Positions 1 through 9,166 of a stretch of DNA of 64,000 nucleotides are shown here, in pieces. Numbering within the stretch: position 1 is the stretch's first letter; each line of letters begins with the position of its first letter. Source of the DNA: Hydrogenophaga crassostreae (lineage in GTDB: Bacteria; Pseudomonadota; Gammaproteobacteria; Burkholderiales; Burkholderiaceae_C); the NCBI RefSeq assembly GCF_001761385.1, contig NZ_CP017476.1, positions 671,501 to 735,500 of the forward strand. The letters run 5' to 3'. Both the position numbers and the translations under genes were made by a program. Under the pieces are notes generated by a model. The model was given only the letters and a program-made list of their open reading frames with translations, made no database searches and had not been told where the DNA came from.

Positions 1-1078
1 ACACAGGGAACACACAAGGCATGAGGTTGAGGATCATGCCGCCGAGCAAAGCGCCGAGCAGCGCTGCCCATAAGGTGATGGGTGGGCCGTTGCTGCTGGT
101 GGGCGATGCAGCGGCTTGGGCGGCATTGGCTTGCAGGGCCGCGGTGAGCGCATCAGGCACCAATGCAGGCACGTCCGCCACCGCCGGCCACGCGCCCTGT
201 ACCGGTACATCCATGCGCACACCCGCGCTGCCAGGACCCTCGCCCGGCGCATTGGCCAGCGCCACGACCAGGGGCAGGCTGGTCGGGCTTTCACTGCGGT
301 AAGGAGACAGGGGCACGCTGGCCGTCCAGAGGTCGCCGTTCCAGCTTTGGGTCCAGGGCGAACCGGGTTCGATCAGGCCGGTGGGCTCCGGGAAAAATTC
401 CAACGCCTTGCCATGCCAGGCGGCGGGAAGGCCGGCTAGTTGAACTTCGAGCTGTTTGTCCTTGGGTTGTGCCGTGCTGTTGCCGGCGGCCTGGTCGCTG
501 GGGGCGGCGGCAAATGTGGTTTCAAAAGCGATGCCGTTGATGGCGGTGGACCCTTCAACCGGCAAGCGCAGGGTGAAACTGCCTTCTTCCGGAATGCACT
601 CCTTGCGGCAGACCAGCCAGGCCGCGTCGAGCTTGACCTCGATCTCCCGTCCCTGGAACGAGGGGTCAACCGTGAGCGGTACCGGCAGCAACACGGTGCC
701 GTTGTAGCCGTAGTTGGCCAGCGGGCCGATGGGAAATTTGCGCGGTGTCGGCCAGGCTATGGGCCCGGCCGACACGCCGGGTGGCAGCGTCCACTGCAAG
801 TCTGTGGGCAGGCCCGAATCACCGGAGTTTTTCCAGTAGGTGTGCCATTCGGGCGCATGGGTCAGTTGCAAACCCAGCCAGGCCGTTTTGCCCGGTCCAG
901 CGCCTTCGGGCGCATGGGCCACGAGCTCGGCGCGTACCTGCTCGCTTTGCACCACGGCGGTGTCGGTGAGTTGGGTCAGCAGGCTTTGGGCCGGGGCTGC
1001 CAGGGGCAGGGCGAGCGCCAGGCCAACCAGCCAGCGTTGGCTGCGTGGAGTGACCGACAAAAGCAGATTCAGGAGCAT
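1..1078 (-). CDS. DsbD-family protein-disulfide reductase, 5' part (runs off left edge)
   Basis: The frame is open from an ATG at 1078 to the window edge, giving 359 codons of a longer gene. It begins with a signal-peptide-like stretch (LVGLALALPLAAPAQ). A periplasmic domain with WHTYWKNSGDSG and a Cys pair in WLVCRKECIP follows, typical of the N-terminal domain of DsbD/ScsB proteins. At about residue 340 the first membrane segment starts, with the conserved NLMPCVFPV containing a redox-active Cys. Proteins of this family carry electrons from cytoplasmic thioredoxin to periplasmic thiol proteins. The C-terminal membrane segments and thioredoxin domain lie outside the window. It is divergent from the cfa gene. 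I am sure of the family, less so of DsbD versus ScsB. Confidence 0.88.
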   Translation of the reverse strand, partial: MLLNLLLSVTPRSQRWLVGLALALPLAAPAQSLLTQLTDTAVVQSEQVRAELVAHAPEGAGPGKTAWLGLQLTHAPEWHTYWKNSGDSGLPTDLQWTLPPGVSAGPIAWPTPRKFPIGPLANYGYNGTVLLPVPLTVDPSFQGREIEVKLDAAWLVCRKECIPEEGSFTLRLPVEGSTAINGIAFETTFAAAPSDQAAGNSTAQPKDKQLEVQLAGLPAAWHGKALEFFPEPTGLIEPGSPWTQSWNGDLWTASVPLSPYRSESPTSLPLVVALANAPGEGPGSAGVRMDVPVQGAWPAVADVPALVPDALTAALQANAAQAAASPTSSNGPPITLWAALLGALLGGMILNLMPCVFPV

Positions 1079-1333
1079 CGAGACTGTGAATGAAGTTATA
1101 TGGAGAATGGCCGCCCCTGTGGGAGAGCTTTCGTCGACTGGGGTTCCTTTGAGCCGCCGCATGGCTGAATATAAGTGTTTGCTGGTATTTCTACCTGTTC
1201 CGATGGATGAAAAATCAAGCCTTAAAGCGTGGGCTGCACCACCAGATGTATTGTTTGCGTTGTTGAAATGGTTCCCAGTAGAGCAGGATTGCGGTACACA
1301 TGAACGGTGAAGGCTGTTCATGGGGACAACGTC

Positions 1334-2560
1334 ATGGGATCAATTGTTGAGCGTGCTCTCTTGCCATGGGCGCATCGGGTGAAGTCTCACGTCAACCTGC
1401 CGGTGCGTCTGAGCTGGGGAAATGGGGCTGCATCCGCTCTCGCCTTGGGCGATTTCTCGGAGCCGGCGGTGGAAATCCGCGTGCGCGATCCGGCCGCCAT
1501 TTCGCTTCTGATGCATCCGGGCCTGGACACGCTGGGCGAGGCTTATGTGGAAGGCCTGATTGATGTGGAGGGGTCGATTGGCGAAATCCTGGACGTTGCC
1601 CACCGTCTCGCGGCGTCCGCAGAGCCCGAAAAGGGGTTGCTCCGCCGCATCCGGCGCCATTCCCGCCACACACGCGACAGCGACCGCGATGCGATCCGGT
1701 ACCACTACGACGTGTCCAATGCGTTTTACCGACAGTGGCTGGGCGAGAGCATGGTGTATTCCTGCGCCTATTTTCCCAATGGCAACGAGTCCATCGACCA
1801 GGCCCAGCTAAAAAAAATGGATCACATCCTGTGCAAGATCGATCTCAAGCCCGGCCAGCGCCTGCTGGACATTGGGTGTGGCTGGGGATCATTGGTGTTG
1901 CGGGCGGCCCAGGAGTATGGGGCCCGATGTGTCGGGGTGACGCTGTCCAAGGACCAGTTTGACTGGGCCCGGGAGCGCGTTCGGGCCGCAGGCCTGCAAG
2001 AGCAGATTGACATCCGCTTGCAAGACTACCGGGATGTGGCGGATGGCCCGTTTGATCGCATCACCAGTGTGGGCATGTTTGAACACGTGGGCCTCGACCA
2101 CTTGGTCGATTACTTCGGACAGGTGCGCCAATTGCTCAAATCCGACGGTTGGGTCATGAACCACGGGATCACCAGCACCGACGCGTTCGACGGTGAAACC
2201 CGTCATGGGAGCGGTCATTTCATCGACCGCTATGTGTTCCCCCATGGTGAACTGCCCCACATCAGCACCGTCTTGCACAGCCTCCAGGAAGGCGGTCTGG
2301 AGGCGTTCGACGTGGAAAACCTGAGGCGCCACTACCAGCGCACCACACAGCTCTGGAGCGAAGCCTTTGAGGCCCGGGCGGCGCACCTGCGTTCGCTGGT
2401 GGGCGAAAAACGCTGGCGCATCTGGCGCATCTACCTGGCGGGGTGTGCCTGGGCCTTTGAAAACGACGAGGTGGCGCTCTACCAGGTGCTGTGCGGGCCA
2501 GCTGGTCGCTCTTCGGCGGGTCTGCCGTGGTCCAGAGGCTGGATGTACCGCGGTGTTTAG
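1334..2560 (+). CDS. cfa: cyclopropane-fatty-acyl-phospholipid synthase
   Basis: SAM-dependent methylene transfer to cis double bonds of membrane phospholipid acyl chains. The 408-residue protein has the family layout: an N-terminal lipid-binding part with HPGLDTLGEAYVEG, then at about residues 110-160 the RYHYDVSNAFYRQWL and MVYSCAYF motifs. These are followed by the SAM-binding DIGCGWGSL, then SVGMFEHVG and a C-terminal WRIYLAGCAWAFE. ATG 1334 is chosen because GGGGA lies 7 bases upstream; an in-frame GTG at 1307 would add nine residues and has no better ribosome site. It is monocistronic by position, divergent from the DsbD gene; the 255-base gap holds no other gene I can see. Confidence 0.92.
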   Translation: MGSIVERALLPWAHRVKSHVNLPVRLSWGNGAASALALGDFSEPAVEIRVRDPAAISLLMHPGLDTLGEAYVEGLIDVEGSIGEILDVAHRLAASAEPEKGLLRRIRRHSRHTRDSDRDAIRYHYDVSNAFYRQWLGESMVYSCAYFPNGNESIDQAQLKKMDHILCKIDLKPGQRLLDIGCGWGSLVLRAAQEYGARCVGVTLSKDQFDWARERVRAAGLQEQIDIRLQDYRDVADGPFDRITSVGMFEHVGLDHLVDYFGQVRQLLKSDGWVMNHGITSTDAFDGETRHGSGHFIDRYVFPHGELPHISTVLHSLQEGGLEAFDVENLRRHYQRTTQLWSEAFEARAAHLRSLVGEKRWRIWRIYLAGCAWAFENDEVALYQVLCGPAGRSSAGLPWSRGWMYRGV

Positions 2561-2575
2561 GGCATGACGTCGCGG

Positions 2576-3318
2576 TCAGGCGGCAAATCCGAGCACCACG
2601 CGGCGCGTGTTGGCGCTCTTTTTCTCGATTTTGATCACCACGACGGCGCCAATCTCTGCGGTGTTCGCGACATGGGTGCCACCACAGGGCTGCAAATCGA
2701 TCAAATCGCCGGTTCCGATTTGAACCGTGCGCACCGCGCCGCTGCCCCGCGGGGGGAAACGCTCATGCTCTTCACCAACGCCGGATTGGCTTCCAGCTCG
2801 GCGTCGGTCACGCTGCCCAGTGCCACCGGATGGGCCGCTGCCACCAAGGCGGCGATGCCCGCAGTGAGCGCCTCTTTGCTCAGCGGATCGGTCATGTGGA
2901 AGTCCAGCCGCGCGTAGTCGGGAGTGATGGAGCATCCGTTCACCGGCATGGGCACCAGGTGGCACAGCAAATGGGTCGCGGTGTGAAAGCGCATCAGGCG
3001 GTGGCGCCGCGCCCAGTCGATCTGGGCGGTCACGCTTTCACCCACGCTGAGTTGGGCCAGCAAACCTTCTTGCCCGGGTGCGGGCAGGTGCAGGATGTCT
3101 GACGTGGGCTGACCTTGCACATCCTTGATTTTTCGGGTGTCTGCAATTGCCAACCCGCTGCCGTTGGCCAGCCGCAGAACACCCGTATCACCCGCCTGCC
3201 CGCCGCCCAGCGGATAGAACACCGTTTGGTCCAGTACCACGCCTTCCGGGTTGATGGCCGTCACCGTGGCGCTGCATTCGGTTTGGTAAGCGTTTTGGCG
3301 GAAAAGATCTTGGGTCAT
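2576..3318 (-). pseudogene. AlaX-type alanyl-tRNA editing protein, frameshifted
   Basis: Freestanding relatives of the alanyl-tRNA synthetase editing domain hydrolyse Ser-tRNA(Ala) or Gly-tRNA(Ala). From ATG 3318 the frame encodes QTVFYPLGGGQAGDTG and the zinc-binding HTATHLLCHL motif, then VKSMSVSP. After this the C-terminal part, with the zinc motif LQPCGGTHVANTAEIG, continues in another frame to a stop at 2576. The shift lies in the run of six G at 2751-2756 (plus strand); one more base would restore SPPRGSG and a product of 247 residues. Without it the protein ends early and loses the second zinc motif. This could be a real inactivation or a sequencing error in a homopolymer. It is divergent from the creatininase-family gene, with only 43 bases between starts. 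Confidence 0.85.
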
Positions 3319-3361
3319 GCATGCATCATAGATATTCCTTTGCCGCTTTACACTGCGGTAC

Positions 3362-4204
3362 ATGAACGCCGCAATGCCAGCCAGCCCTTATTGGTCCGAC
3401 CTCACCACCGCCGATTTCGCTGCGCTCGACAAGGCGCGCGCCATTGCGGTCTTGCCGGTGGCCGCGACCGAACAGCATGGGCCGCACTTGCCGTTGTCGG
3501 TGGACACGGACATTGTCAATGGCGTGATCGCGGCCGCCGTACCGCAGCTCGCGCCCGGCTTGCCGGCGCTGTTTTTGCCTACCCAGGCGGTGGGATTCAG
3601 CCCGGAGCACAACCGCTTTCCCGGCACGCTCACGCTGAAATCGGAAACGCTGATCCGCATCTGGACCGAGATTGGCGAATGCGTGGCGGCCAGCGGGGTG
3701 AAAAAGCTGGTGTTGTTCAATGCCCATGGCGGGCAGGTGGGAGCCATGGATTTGGTGGCCCGCGATTTGCGGGCGCGCCTGGGCATGCTGGTGTACAGCG
3801 TGAATTGGTTCAACTTGCCGTTGATCGACGGGCAGGGGCAGGATGTGAATGCGATGTTCAGCGCCGAAGAGCACCGCTTTGGCATCCATGCGGGGGAAAT
3901 CGAAACCTCGATGATGTTGGCGCTCAAGCCCGAGCAGGTGCGCATGGATCAGGCGGAGTATTTCCGCTCAGTCTCGCAAACCCGCGCTGCCGATTTTCCA
4001 ATTCTGGGCAGCGGCAAAAGTGCCAAGCTGGGCTGGCAAATGCAGGACTACAACCCCGAAGGCGCGGTGGGCAACGCGGGCGCGGCCACCGCAGAAAAAG
4101 GCCACACCTTGCTCGATGCTGCGGGGCGGGGGCTGGCCGCGTTGCTGGCCGAAATTGACCGGTTACCGCCCGGCACCTTGCAGCAGCGCACGGCGTTCGA
4201 GTGA
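3362..4204 (+). CDS. creatininase-family amidohydrolase
   Basis: Zinc/manganese-dependent hydrolases of this family cleave cyclic or linear amides (creatinine, formamides, or peptides in MftE). This 280-residue protein carries the family motifs: PVAATEQHGPHLPLSVDTD (residues about 32-50, metal ligands E, H and D), the HNRFPGTLTL segment, and NAHGGQVGAMDLVARDL (about 122-138). GIHAGEIETSMML gives the distal metal ligand region. Length and motif order match the family. The start ATG 3362 is the first in frame; MPASPYW at 3374 is an alternative. The true substrate cannot be read from the sequence, and nothing in the neighbourhood points to creatinine breakdown. Confidence 0.85.
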   Translation: MNAAMPASPYWSDLTTADFAALDKARAIAVLPVAATEQHGPHLPLSVDTDIVNGVIAAAVPQLAPGLPALFLPTQAVGFSPEHNRFPGTLTLKSETLIRIWTEIGECVAASGVKKLVLFNAHGGQVGAMDLVARDLRARLGMLVYSVNWFNLPLIDGQGQDVNAMFSAEEHRFGIHAGEIETSMMLALKPEQVRMDQAEYFRSVSQTRAADFPILGSGKSAKLGWQMQDYNPEGAVGNAGAATAEKGHTLLDAAGRGLAALLAEIDRLPPGTLQQRTAFE

Positions 4205-4218
4205 ACGCTTAAACAGAG

Positions 4219-4252
4219 TTTTTTGGCGCGGCAATTGTCACCGCGCCAAAAA
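4219..4252. repeat. long inverted repeat between convergent genes
   Basis: TTTTTGGCGCGG and CCGCGCCAAAAA flank a 9-base loop between the convergent creatininase and glycosyltransferase genes. The hairpin would be very stable, but its order is U-run first and A-run last on both strands, so it lacks the trailing U-tract of a normal intrinsic terminator. It may still protect or end both 3' ends. Confidence 0.6.
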
Positions 4253-4435
4253 CCACGACGCCTGGATGACGGTGGCGCCCAGGGCCAGCAGGTTCGGCTC
4301 AACATCACGCGCCTCACCCCGTGGATGGGCTTCGCGTCACATGCCTTCGCCATTTAGGCACACCTCAGCCGCGGGGTGGCGGCAACCTCTGAATGGGGCT
4401 GGCTCGAACGGCTTTAAGGCAAGTGCGCAAGTGGG

Positions 4436-5641
4436 TCAGTGCGCTTGGATGAGCGACGAAACGTCTGCGGGCGCTGCGACACGGGAAGACAAGGTGGCGT
4501 GGTACTCGTTTTCGACGCCGGCAACGATGCGCTGCCAGTCGAGCGACTGGGCGGTGACGCGGGCGTAACGACCCATGTGGCGCAGGCGGTCATGGTTGTC
4601 CAGCAGGTGGCTGGCGATATTCAGGAAGGCTTCGGTTTGGCCCAGTGGCGCGATCAGTCCGTTGTGCCCGTGCTGTATCAGCTCGCCTGCGGCCGCATGG
4701 TCAAAGGCCAGCACGGCCAAGCCGCTGGCCATGGCTTCGGCCACCACGTTGCCAAAGGTTTCGGTCATGCTGGCGAACAAAAAGATGTCTGCACTTGCGT
4801 AAGCCTTTGCCAGGTCGTCGCCGCGCAGGGTGCCTGCGAACACCGCCTCGGGGCAGCGCTGTCGCAAGCGTGCGCGATCTGGCCCGTCGCCCACCAGCAC
4901 CAGCCGGGTATCGGGGTGGCGGCGCTGCAGGCTGCGCCAGGCATCGATCACCATGTCCAGATTTTTCTCGGGTGCGAGCCGACCCACACACAGCGCCACG
5001 TGCGTGGTGTCTTCGGCCCCCCATAGGTGGCGCAATGTGTTGTCTCTGTGGACCGGATTGAAGCGCTGGGCGTCGACCCCGCGGGCGATCACGCTCAGGC
5101 GCTCAAAGCCACGGGCTTCCAGCTCCTGCGCGAGGCGCCGCGTGGGCACCATGGTGCGGTCAGTGCGGTTGTGAAAATGCCTCAACCAGGCTTCCATCGG
5201 GCGGCCCAGCCAGCCCACGCCGTAGTGGCGCGTGTAGGCGTGGAAATTGGTGCGGAAATCGGAGACCACAGGAAGGCCCAGACGCCGGGCTGCCCGAAGG
5301 CCCGACCAGCCGAGAGGCCCTTCGGTGACCAGGTGCACCACATCGGGCCGCTGCGCTTGCCACAGGCGGGTGAGCTGGCGGGTGGCGGGCAAACCCATGC
5401 GCAGTTCCGGGTAGCGCGGTACGGGCAGGCCGCGAACCAAAGTTTCTTGCCAACGCTCGCTGGGCGGCTCGGGCTGGTCCGTCGGCGATTGGCGGGGCCG
5501 AACCAGTTGCAGGTGGTGCCCCCGTTCGCGAAGTCCCTGCACAACGCGGGCCAATGTGGCCGCTACCCCGTTGACCTCGGGGGGATAGGTTTCTGTGACC
5601 AGAGCGATCTTCAAGGCGCGCGCAGCTTGGTGTGTAGGCAT
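4436..5641 (-). CDS. GT4-type glycosyltransferase (family 1 fold)
   Basis: A retaining GT-B glycosyltransferase that probably adds a hexose or mannose to a lipid or polysaccharide acceptor at the inner membrane. The N-terminal acceptor domain starts LVTETYPPEVNGVA and contains the usual glycine-rich turn. The C-terminal nucleotide-sugar domain begins near LCVGRLAPEKNLD and carries VGDGPDRARL and the EX7E donor motif in ETFGNVVAEAMA. At about 401 residues it has the normal length. The start is uncertain: ATG 5641 (MPTHQAA) and ATG 5650 both lack a good ribosome site, and a GTG at 5704 is further out. It is divergent from the small membrane protein gene and close to other lipid enzymes; the sugar and acceptor are unknown. 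Confidence 0.85.
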   Translation of the reverse strand: MPTHQAARALKIALVTETYPPEVNGVAATLARVVQGLRERGHHLQLVRPRQSPTDQPEPPSERWQETLVRGLPVPRYPELRMGLPATRQLTRLWQAQRPDVVHLVTEGPLGWSGLRAARRLGLPVVSDFRTNFHAYTRHYGVGWLGRPMEAWLRHFHNRTDRTMVPTRRLAQELEARGFERLSVIARGVDAQRFNPVHRDNTLRHLWGAEDTTHVALCVGRLAPEKNLDMVIDAWRSLQRRHPDTRLVLVGDGPDRARLRQRCPEAVFAGTLRGDDLAKAYASADIFLFASMTETFGNVVAEAMASGLAVLAFDHAAAGELIQHGHNGLIAPLGQTEAFLNIASHLLDNHDRLRHMGRYARVTAQSLDWQRIVAGVENEYHATLSSRVAAPADVSSLIQAH

Positions 5642-5797
5642 GGCAGTCATGCTGCGTGATCTGTGCAACGGTTTGATGACAAATCCGCTCCAAACAAGTT
5701 TCACGCGCTGGTCATCCGTCTGTCATTCACAACGGTCAGGATGGGTTGCGCCCGGATTGCCCGCGCGCGCTCAACCGTCTACTTGAGAGGAAATTTT

Positions 5798-6406
5798 GTG
5801 AAGTCGTTCTTGCAAGACCTTGCCCAGCAGCGCTGGGACGATCACCGTTATTACCACCACAGCCGCATCAACCAGAGCCTGCACCTGGTGAGCGCCCTGT
5901 GTTTCATTGCCGCGTATGGCCTGTTGTTCACCGACCCGGCCAGCGCGGCCTTGCTGGCCTGGGGGGTCTCGATGACCACGCGGCAATCGGGTCACTTCTT
6001 CTTTGAGCCCAAGGGTTATGACACGGTGAACCGGGCGACGCATGAACACAAGGAAGACATCAAGGTGGGCTACAACCTGCGCCGCAAGGTGGTGTTGATG
6101 GCGGTCTGGGCGCTGATTCCCCTGGTGCTGTGGTTGGCGCCCTCGTTTGGTGGCCTGACCGAGCCTGCCGCCGACTTCAAAGGGTTCCTGCACGCTCTGG
6201 GCATGGCCTGGCTGTGTCTGGGCGTGGCGGGGCTGGTGTTCCGGGTTGGCCAACTCACTGTGCAACAAAGCCTGGGCGTGGGTCTTGTCTGGGCCTTCAA
6301 GATCATCACCGACCCGTTTCACGACGTGGCGCTGTACTGGCGTGCGCCGGGGTATTTGCTGCGCGGTGAATTGATCGATCCCATGGACCACGCCCGCCGC
6401 GGCTGA
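5798..6406 (+). CDS. conserved integral membrane protein, His-rich
   Basis: GTG 5798 is chosen because GAGAGG lies 7 bases upstream and the good similarity-like block starts there; the longer frame from 5663 would add an unlikely basic leader. The 202-residue product opens with a polar, His-rich segment (WDDHRYYHHSRINQSLH), then has about four hydrophobic segments. Further histidines sit in RQSGHFFFEP and RATHEHKEDIK between the second and third. Clustered histidines next to membrane segments recall di-iron lipid oxygenases such as Mpo1 (DUF962), but I cannot establish membership. The gene lies between a glycosyltransferase and an aminotransferase/PSD pair, so a role in lipid metabolism is a reasonable guess only. 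Confidence 0.75.
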   Translation: MKSFLQDLAQQRWDDHRYYHHSRINQSLHLVSALCFIAAYGLLFTDPASAALLAWGVSMTTRQSGHFFFEPKGYDTVNRATHEHKEDIKVGYNLRRKVVLMAVWALIPLVLWLAPSFGGLTEPAADFKGFLHALGMAWLCLGVAGLVFRVGQLTVQQSLGVGLVWAFKIITDPFHDVALYWRAPGYLLRGELIDPMDHARRG

Positions 6407-6424
6407 ATGCCGCGGCCCGGGTTT

Positions 6425-8083
6425 TCAACGGCGGTGCAGGCGCTGGCGCAGCATCTCTTTGAGTACACCGCGCCGGATGTCGCGGTTGCTTTGGGTACCG
6501 GGGAGCCACCAGCCGTCGTCCACCATGCGCCGTGCGGCGGCTTCGATGCGGTCGCAGACCGCATCAAAATCGGCTTCCGTGTAGTTCAGGCTGAACACCA
6601 GGCGCCCACTGCCCACCCAGGACAGCGCCAGCCCCTCGGCGCGCAGGCAGTACTGCAGCAACCAGTTGTAGCGGCTGGGCTCGGTGAAGGTCATGGTCCA
6701 GATGCTGGAGAGGTTGGCCACGCGCAGCGGCAGCCCGGCCTTCGCCAGTCGGGCGTTGAGCTTGGCGGCGCGGCCGTCCCAGGTGGCGTCGAGGTTGTCA
6801 TAGAGCGCTTGAATGGCGGGCGTTTCCAGCCGCCGCAGGAACACGTTCATGGCGCCCATCACGGCGGGGTGGGCGTTGAAGGTGCCGCGCGCGAAACAGA
6901 TATCGGCAGGGCGATTTTCCCGGAAGCGCTTCATCCATGCGCTGCGCCCACACACCACGCCCACCGGGAAGCCGCCACCCAGTGTTTTGCCGTAGGTGAC
7001 CATGTCGGCGCGCACGCCGAAATACGCTTGCGCGCCACCGGACGCGATGCGAAAGCCTACGAAGATCTCGTCGAAAATCAAGGCGATTCCGCGCCGGGTA
7101 CACACCTCGCGCAGGCGCTGCAGCCACGCGGTGTAGGCCGCGCGGTCGAAGTTGGTTCTGCGGCTGCTGTCGATCAAGGCGCCGTCACCGGGCGCGCCCG
7201 CGTTGGGGTGCAGCGCCTGCAGCGGGTTGACCAGCACGCAGGCAATATCGCGTCGGCGCGAAAGCACCTGCAGGCTGCGCTCGCTCAGGTCGCTGAGCGT
7301 GTAGGTGTGGCCGGGGGGCAAGGGGTTGCCGAGACCTGGCTGCACGTCTTCCCACCAACCGTGGTACGCCCCGCAAAACCGCACCAGACGCTTGCGCCCC
7401 GTGTGGTACCGCGCCAGGCGCACCGCCTGCATCACCGCTTCGGTCCCCGACATGTGAAACGACACCTGATCGAGCCCCGAGATCGCCTGCAAACGCTGCA
7501 CGTTGTCGAACACCACCGGGTGGTAGCTGCCCAGCACGGAACCCAGTTCGCTGACCAGGGCCATGCCTTCGGCCATGCAGGTTTTGTAGAAGTCGTGGCC
7601 CATCACGTTGACGCCGTACGAACCAGTGAGGTCGTAAAAACGCTGCCCGTCGAGATCGGTCAGGGTGACGCCGTCCGCACGCTGCACAAACGCGCCCACC
7701 GCGATGCGTTCGCGCACATAGGGGCTGAACTGAAACGGTACGCGGTACGCGCCAGTGAATTGCAGATCGGCAATGCCGCTGCGGGCTTGCTGGGTGAGCG
7801 CAATGGAGCGCGCATGCCGGCCATTGAGCTCGTCGGCCAGCCGCGCAAAGCCGGCTCTGCGGCGCTGCTCGACTTCGTCTGGAACACCGTCGCAGTTAAA
7901 AAACCGCGCTTCATCGTAGGCGTAGCCAGGGATCAGCGAGGCCACCCGTTTGGCCATGCGCGAATGCCCGGCCAGCGAGCGGTGCTTGGCCAGCGACAGT
8001 TGCAGGCGTTCATGGGCTTTGGGCAGGAGCAGGGCGGCGGTGGCTGAAGCCAGAGCGAGTGTGGTGAGGCTGAATATTTCCAT
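6425..8083 (-). CDS. class III PLP aminotransferase, HemL-like, with N-terminal extension
   Basis: The core is that of glutamate-1-semialdehyde aminomutase-like enzymes: FHMSGTEAVMQAVRLAR, FCGAYHGWWED, the PLP-contacting DEIFVGFR, and the Schiff-base lysine in TYGKTLGGGFPVG. At about 552 residues it is over 100 longer than HemL. The extra N-terminus opens with a hydrophobic stretch (LTTLALASATAALLLP), suggesting membrane association. A true HemL would be core-length and not sit here, so another amino acceptor is likely. The start ATG 8083 lies 56 bases from the oppositely transcribed PSD start; upstream starts in the same frame would overlap that gene. The divergent pairing with phosphatidylserine decarboxylase suggests an amino-lipid pathway, by inference. 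Confidence 0.82.
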   Translation of the reverse strand: MEIFSLTTLALASATAALLLPKAHERLQLSLAKHRSLAGHSRMAKRVASLIPGYAYDEARFFNCDGVPDEVEQRRRAGFARLADELNGRHARSIALTQQARSGIADLQFTGAYRVPFQFSPYVRERIAVGAFVQRADGVTLTDLDGQRFYDLTGSYGVNVMGHDFYKTCMAEGMALVSELGSVLGSYHPVVFDNVQRLQAISGLDQVSFHMSGTEAVMQAVRLARYHTGRKRLVRFCGAYHGWWEDVQPGLGNPLPPGHTYTLSDLSERSLQVLSRRRDIACVLVNPLQALHPNAGAPGDGALIDSSRRTNFDRAAYTAWLQRLREVCTRRGIALIFDEIFVGFRIASGGAQAYFGVRADMVTYGKTLGGGFPVGVVCGRSAWMKRFRENRPADICFARGTFNAHPAVMGAMNVFLRRLETPAIQALYDNLDATWDGRAAKLNARLAKAGLPLRVANLSSIWTMTFTEPSRYNWLLQYCLRAEGLALSWVGSGRLVFSLNYTEADFDAVCDRIEAAARRMVDDGWWLPGTQSNRDIRRGVLKEMLRQRLHRR

Positions 8084-8138
8084 GGTGGGTACAAAAAGAC
8101 CGTAGTTCTCTCTTTTATGGCTGTTAGGTGACATAAGC

Positions 8139-9062
8139 ATGAAAACTTCAAGAACGCTGGACGACAACACGTCCGTCCAAAAGCCCGTTGTTTCGCTAAG
8201 TTGGCGAGACCGTTTGCTGCTGCAGGAAGACCTGAACTTCCTGTTGACCAACCGCATTCCGCGGGTCGCGGTCACGCGGCTCATGGGCCGCATCAGCCGC
8301 ATACGGAGCCGCACCTTCACCCGCTTGGCCATCGCGCTGTGGCGTTTGTTCACCGATCTGGATTTGAGCGAGGCCGTACCCCAGCGCTACGAATCGCTGC
8401 AGCAGTGCTTCACCCGGGCTTTGCGCCCAGGCCTGCGCCCGGTGGACCCACGGCCCGAGGTCTTGACCAGCCCGTGCGATGCCATCGTGGGCGCCTGCGG
8501 GCCGGTGGTGGCCGGGCAGGTCTGGCAAGCCAAAGGCTTTCCCTATGCCGCGGCCGATCTGTTCGGGCAGGCCGAACGGGCCGAGCCTTTTGAAGGTGGC
8601 CGCTTTGTGACGCTGCGCCTGACGTCCAGCATGTACCACCGCTTCCATGCGCCCCACAAAGCGCGCATCGACCATGTGAGCTATTTGTCGGGCGATGTCT
8701 GGAACGTCAACCCGATTGCGCTCAAGCGCGTGGAACGCCTGTTTTGCCGCAACGAGCGGGCGGTGATCCGCATGACGCTGGAAGCTGGGCCGGTGATCGC
8801 GCTGGTGCCTGTGGCGGCGGTGCTGGTGGCCAGCATCCGCTTGCATGCGCTGGACGTTTTGATGCACCTGGGTTGGCCTGGCCCGCATGAAATGCCTTGC
8901 AATGCACAGGTGGACAAGGGCGAGGAGATGGGCTGGTTCGAACACGGCTCCACCATCATCGTGTTCGTACCCGCCGGGTTTGAGCTGGTCAAAGGCATCG
9001 AACCCGGTCGGCGCATCCGCATGGGCGAGCCGCTGATGACCCTGCCCACTGGCGCTGTCTGA
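8139..9062 (+). CDS. phosphatidylserine decarboxylase family protein
   Basis: PSD enzymes convert phosphatidylserine to phosphatidylethanolamine using a pyruvoyl group made by self-cleavage. The 307-residue protein has the family's SPCDAIVG segment (about residue 110), the FVTLRLTSSMYHRFHAP block with the conserved His pair, VNPIALK, and EMGWFEHGSTIIVF. The Ser of HGST is the expected cleavage and pyruvoyl site, a known variant of LGST. AGGTGA lies 7 bases before ATG 8139. It sits divergent from a HemL-like aminotransferase and upstream of an LpxH-like phosphoesterase. Whether it is the cell's main Psd or a paralogue for another serine-headed lipid cannot be decided from this window. Confidence 0.88.
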   Translation: MKTSRTLDDNTSVQKPVVSLSWRDRLLLQEDLNFLLTNRIPRVAVTRLMGRISRIRSRTFTRLAIALWRLFTDLDLSEAVPQRYESLQQCFTRALRPGLRPVDPRPEVLTSPCDAIVGACGPVVAGQVWQAKGFPYAAADLFGQAERAEPFEGGRFVTLRLTSSMYHRFHAPHKARIDHVSYLSGDVWNVNPIALKRVERLFCRNERAVIRMTLEAGPVIALVPVAAVLVASIRLHALDVLMHLGWPGPHEMPCNAQVDKGEEMGWFEHGSTIIVFVPAGFELVKGIEPGRRIRMGEPLMTLPTGAV

Positions 9063-9166
9063 GCCTTGGGCGCAGTGCGCTGAGGGCAATGAAGATGTGT
9101 TGTTCTGTCATGACAATTGCACAGTTTTGTCACCACATCGCCACATGACCGCAGGAGACTTGGGCC

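Noticed and set aside
6407..8047. Open frame of 546 codons on the plus strand
   Set aside because: Shadow of the aminotransferase gene; no domain, and the opposite frame carries intact PLP motifs.
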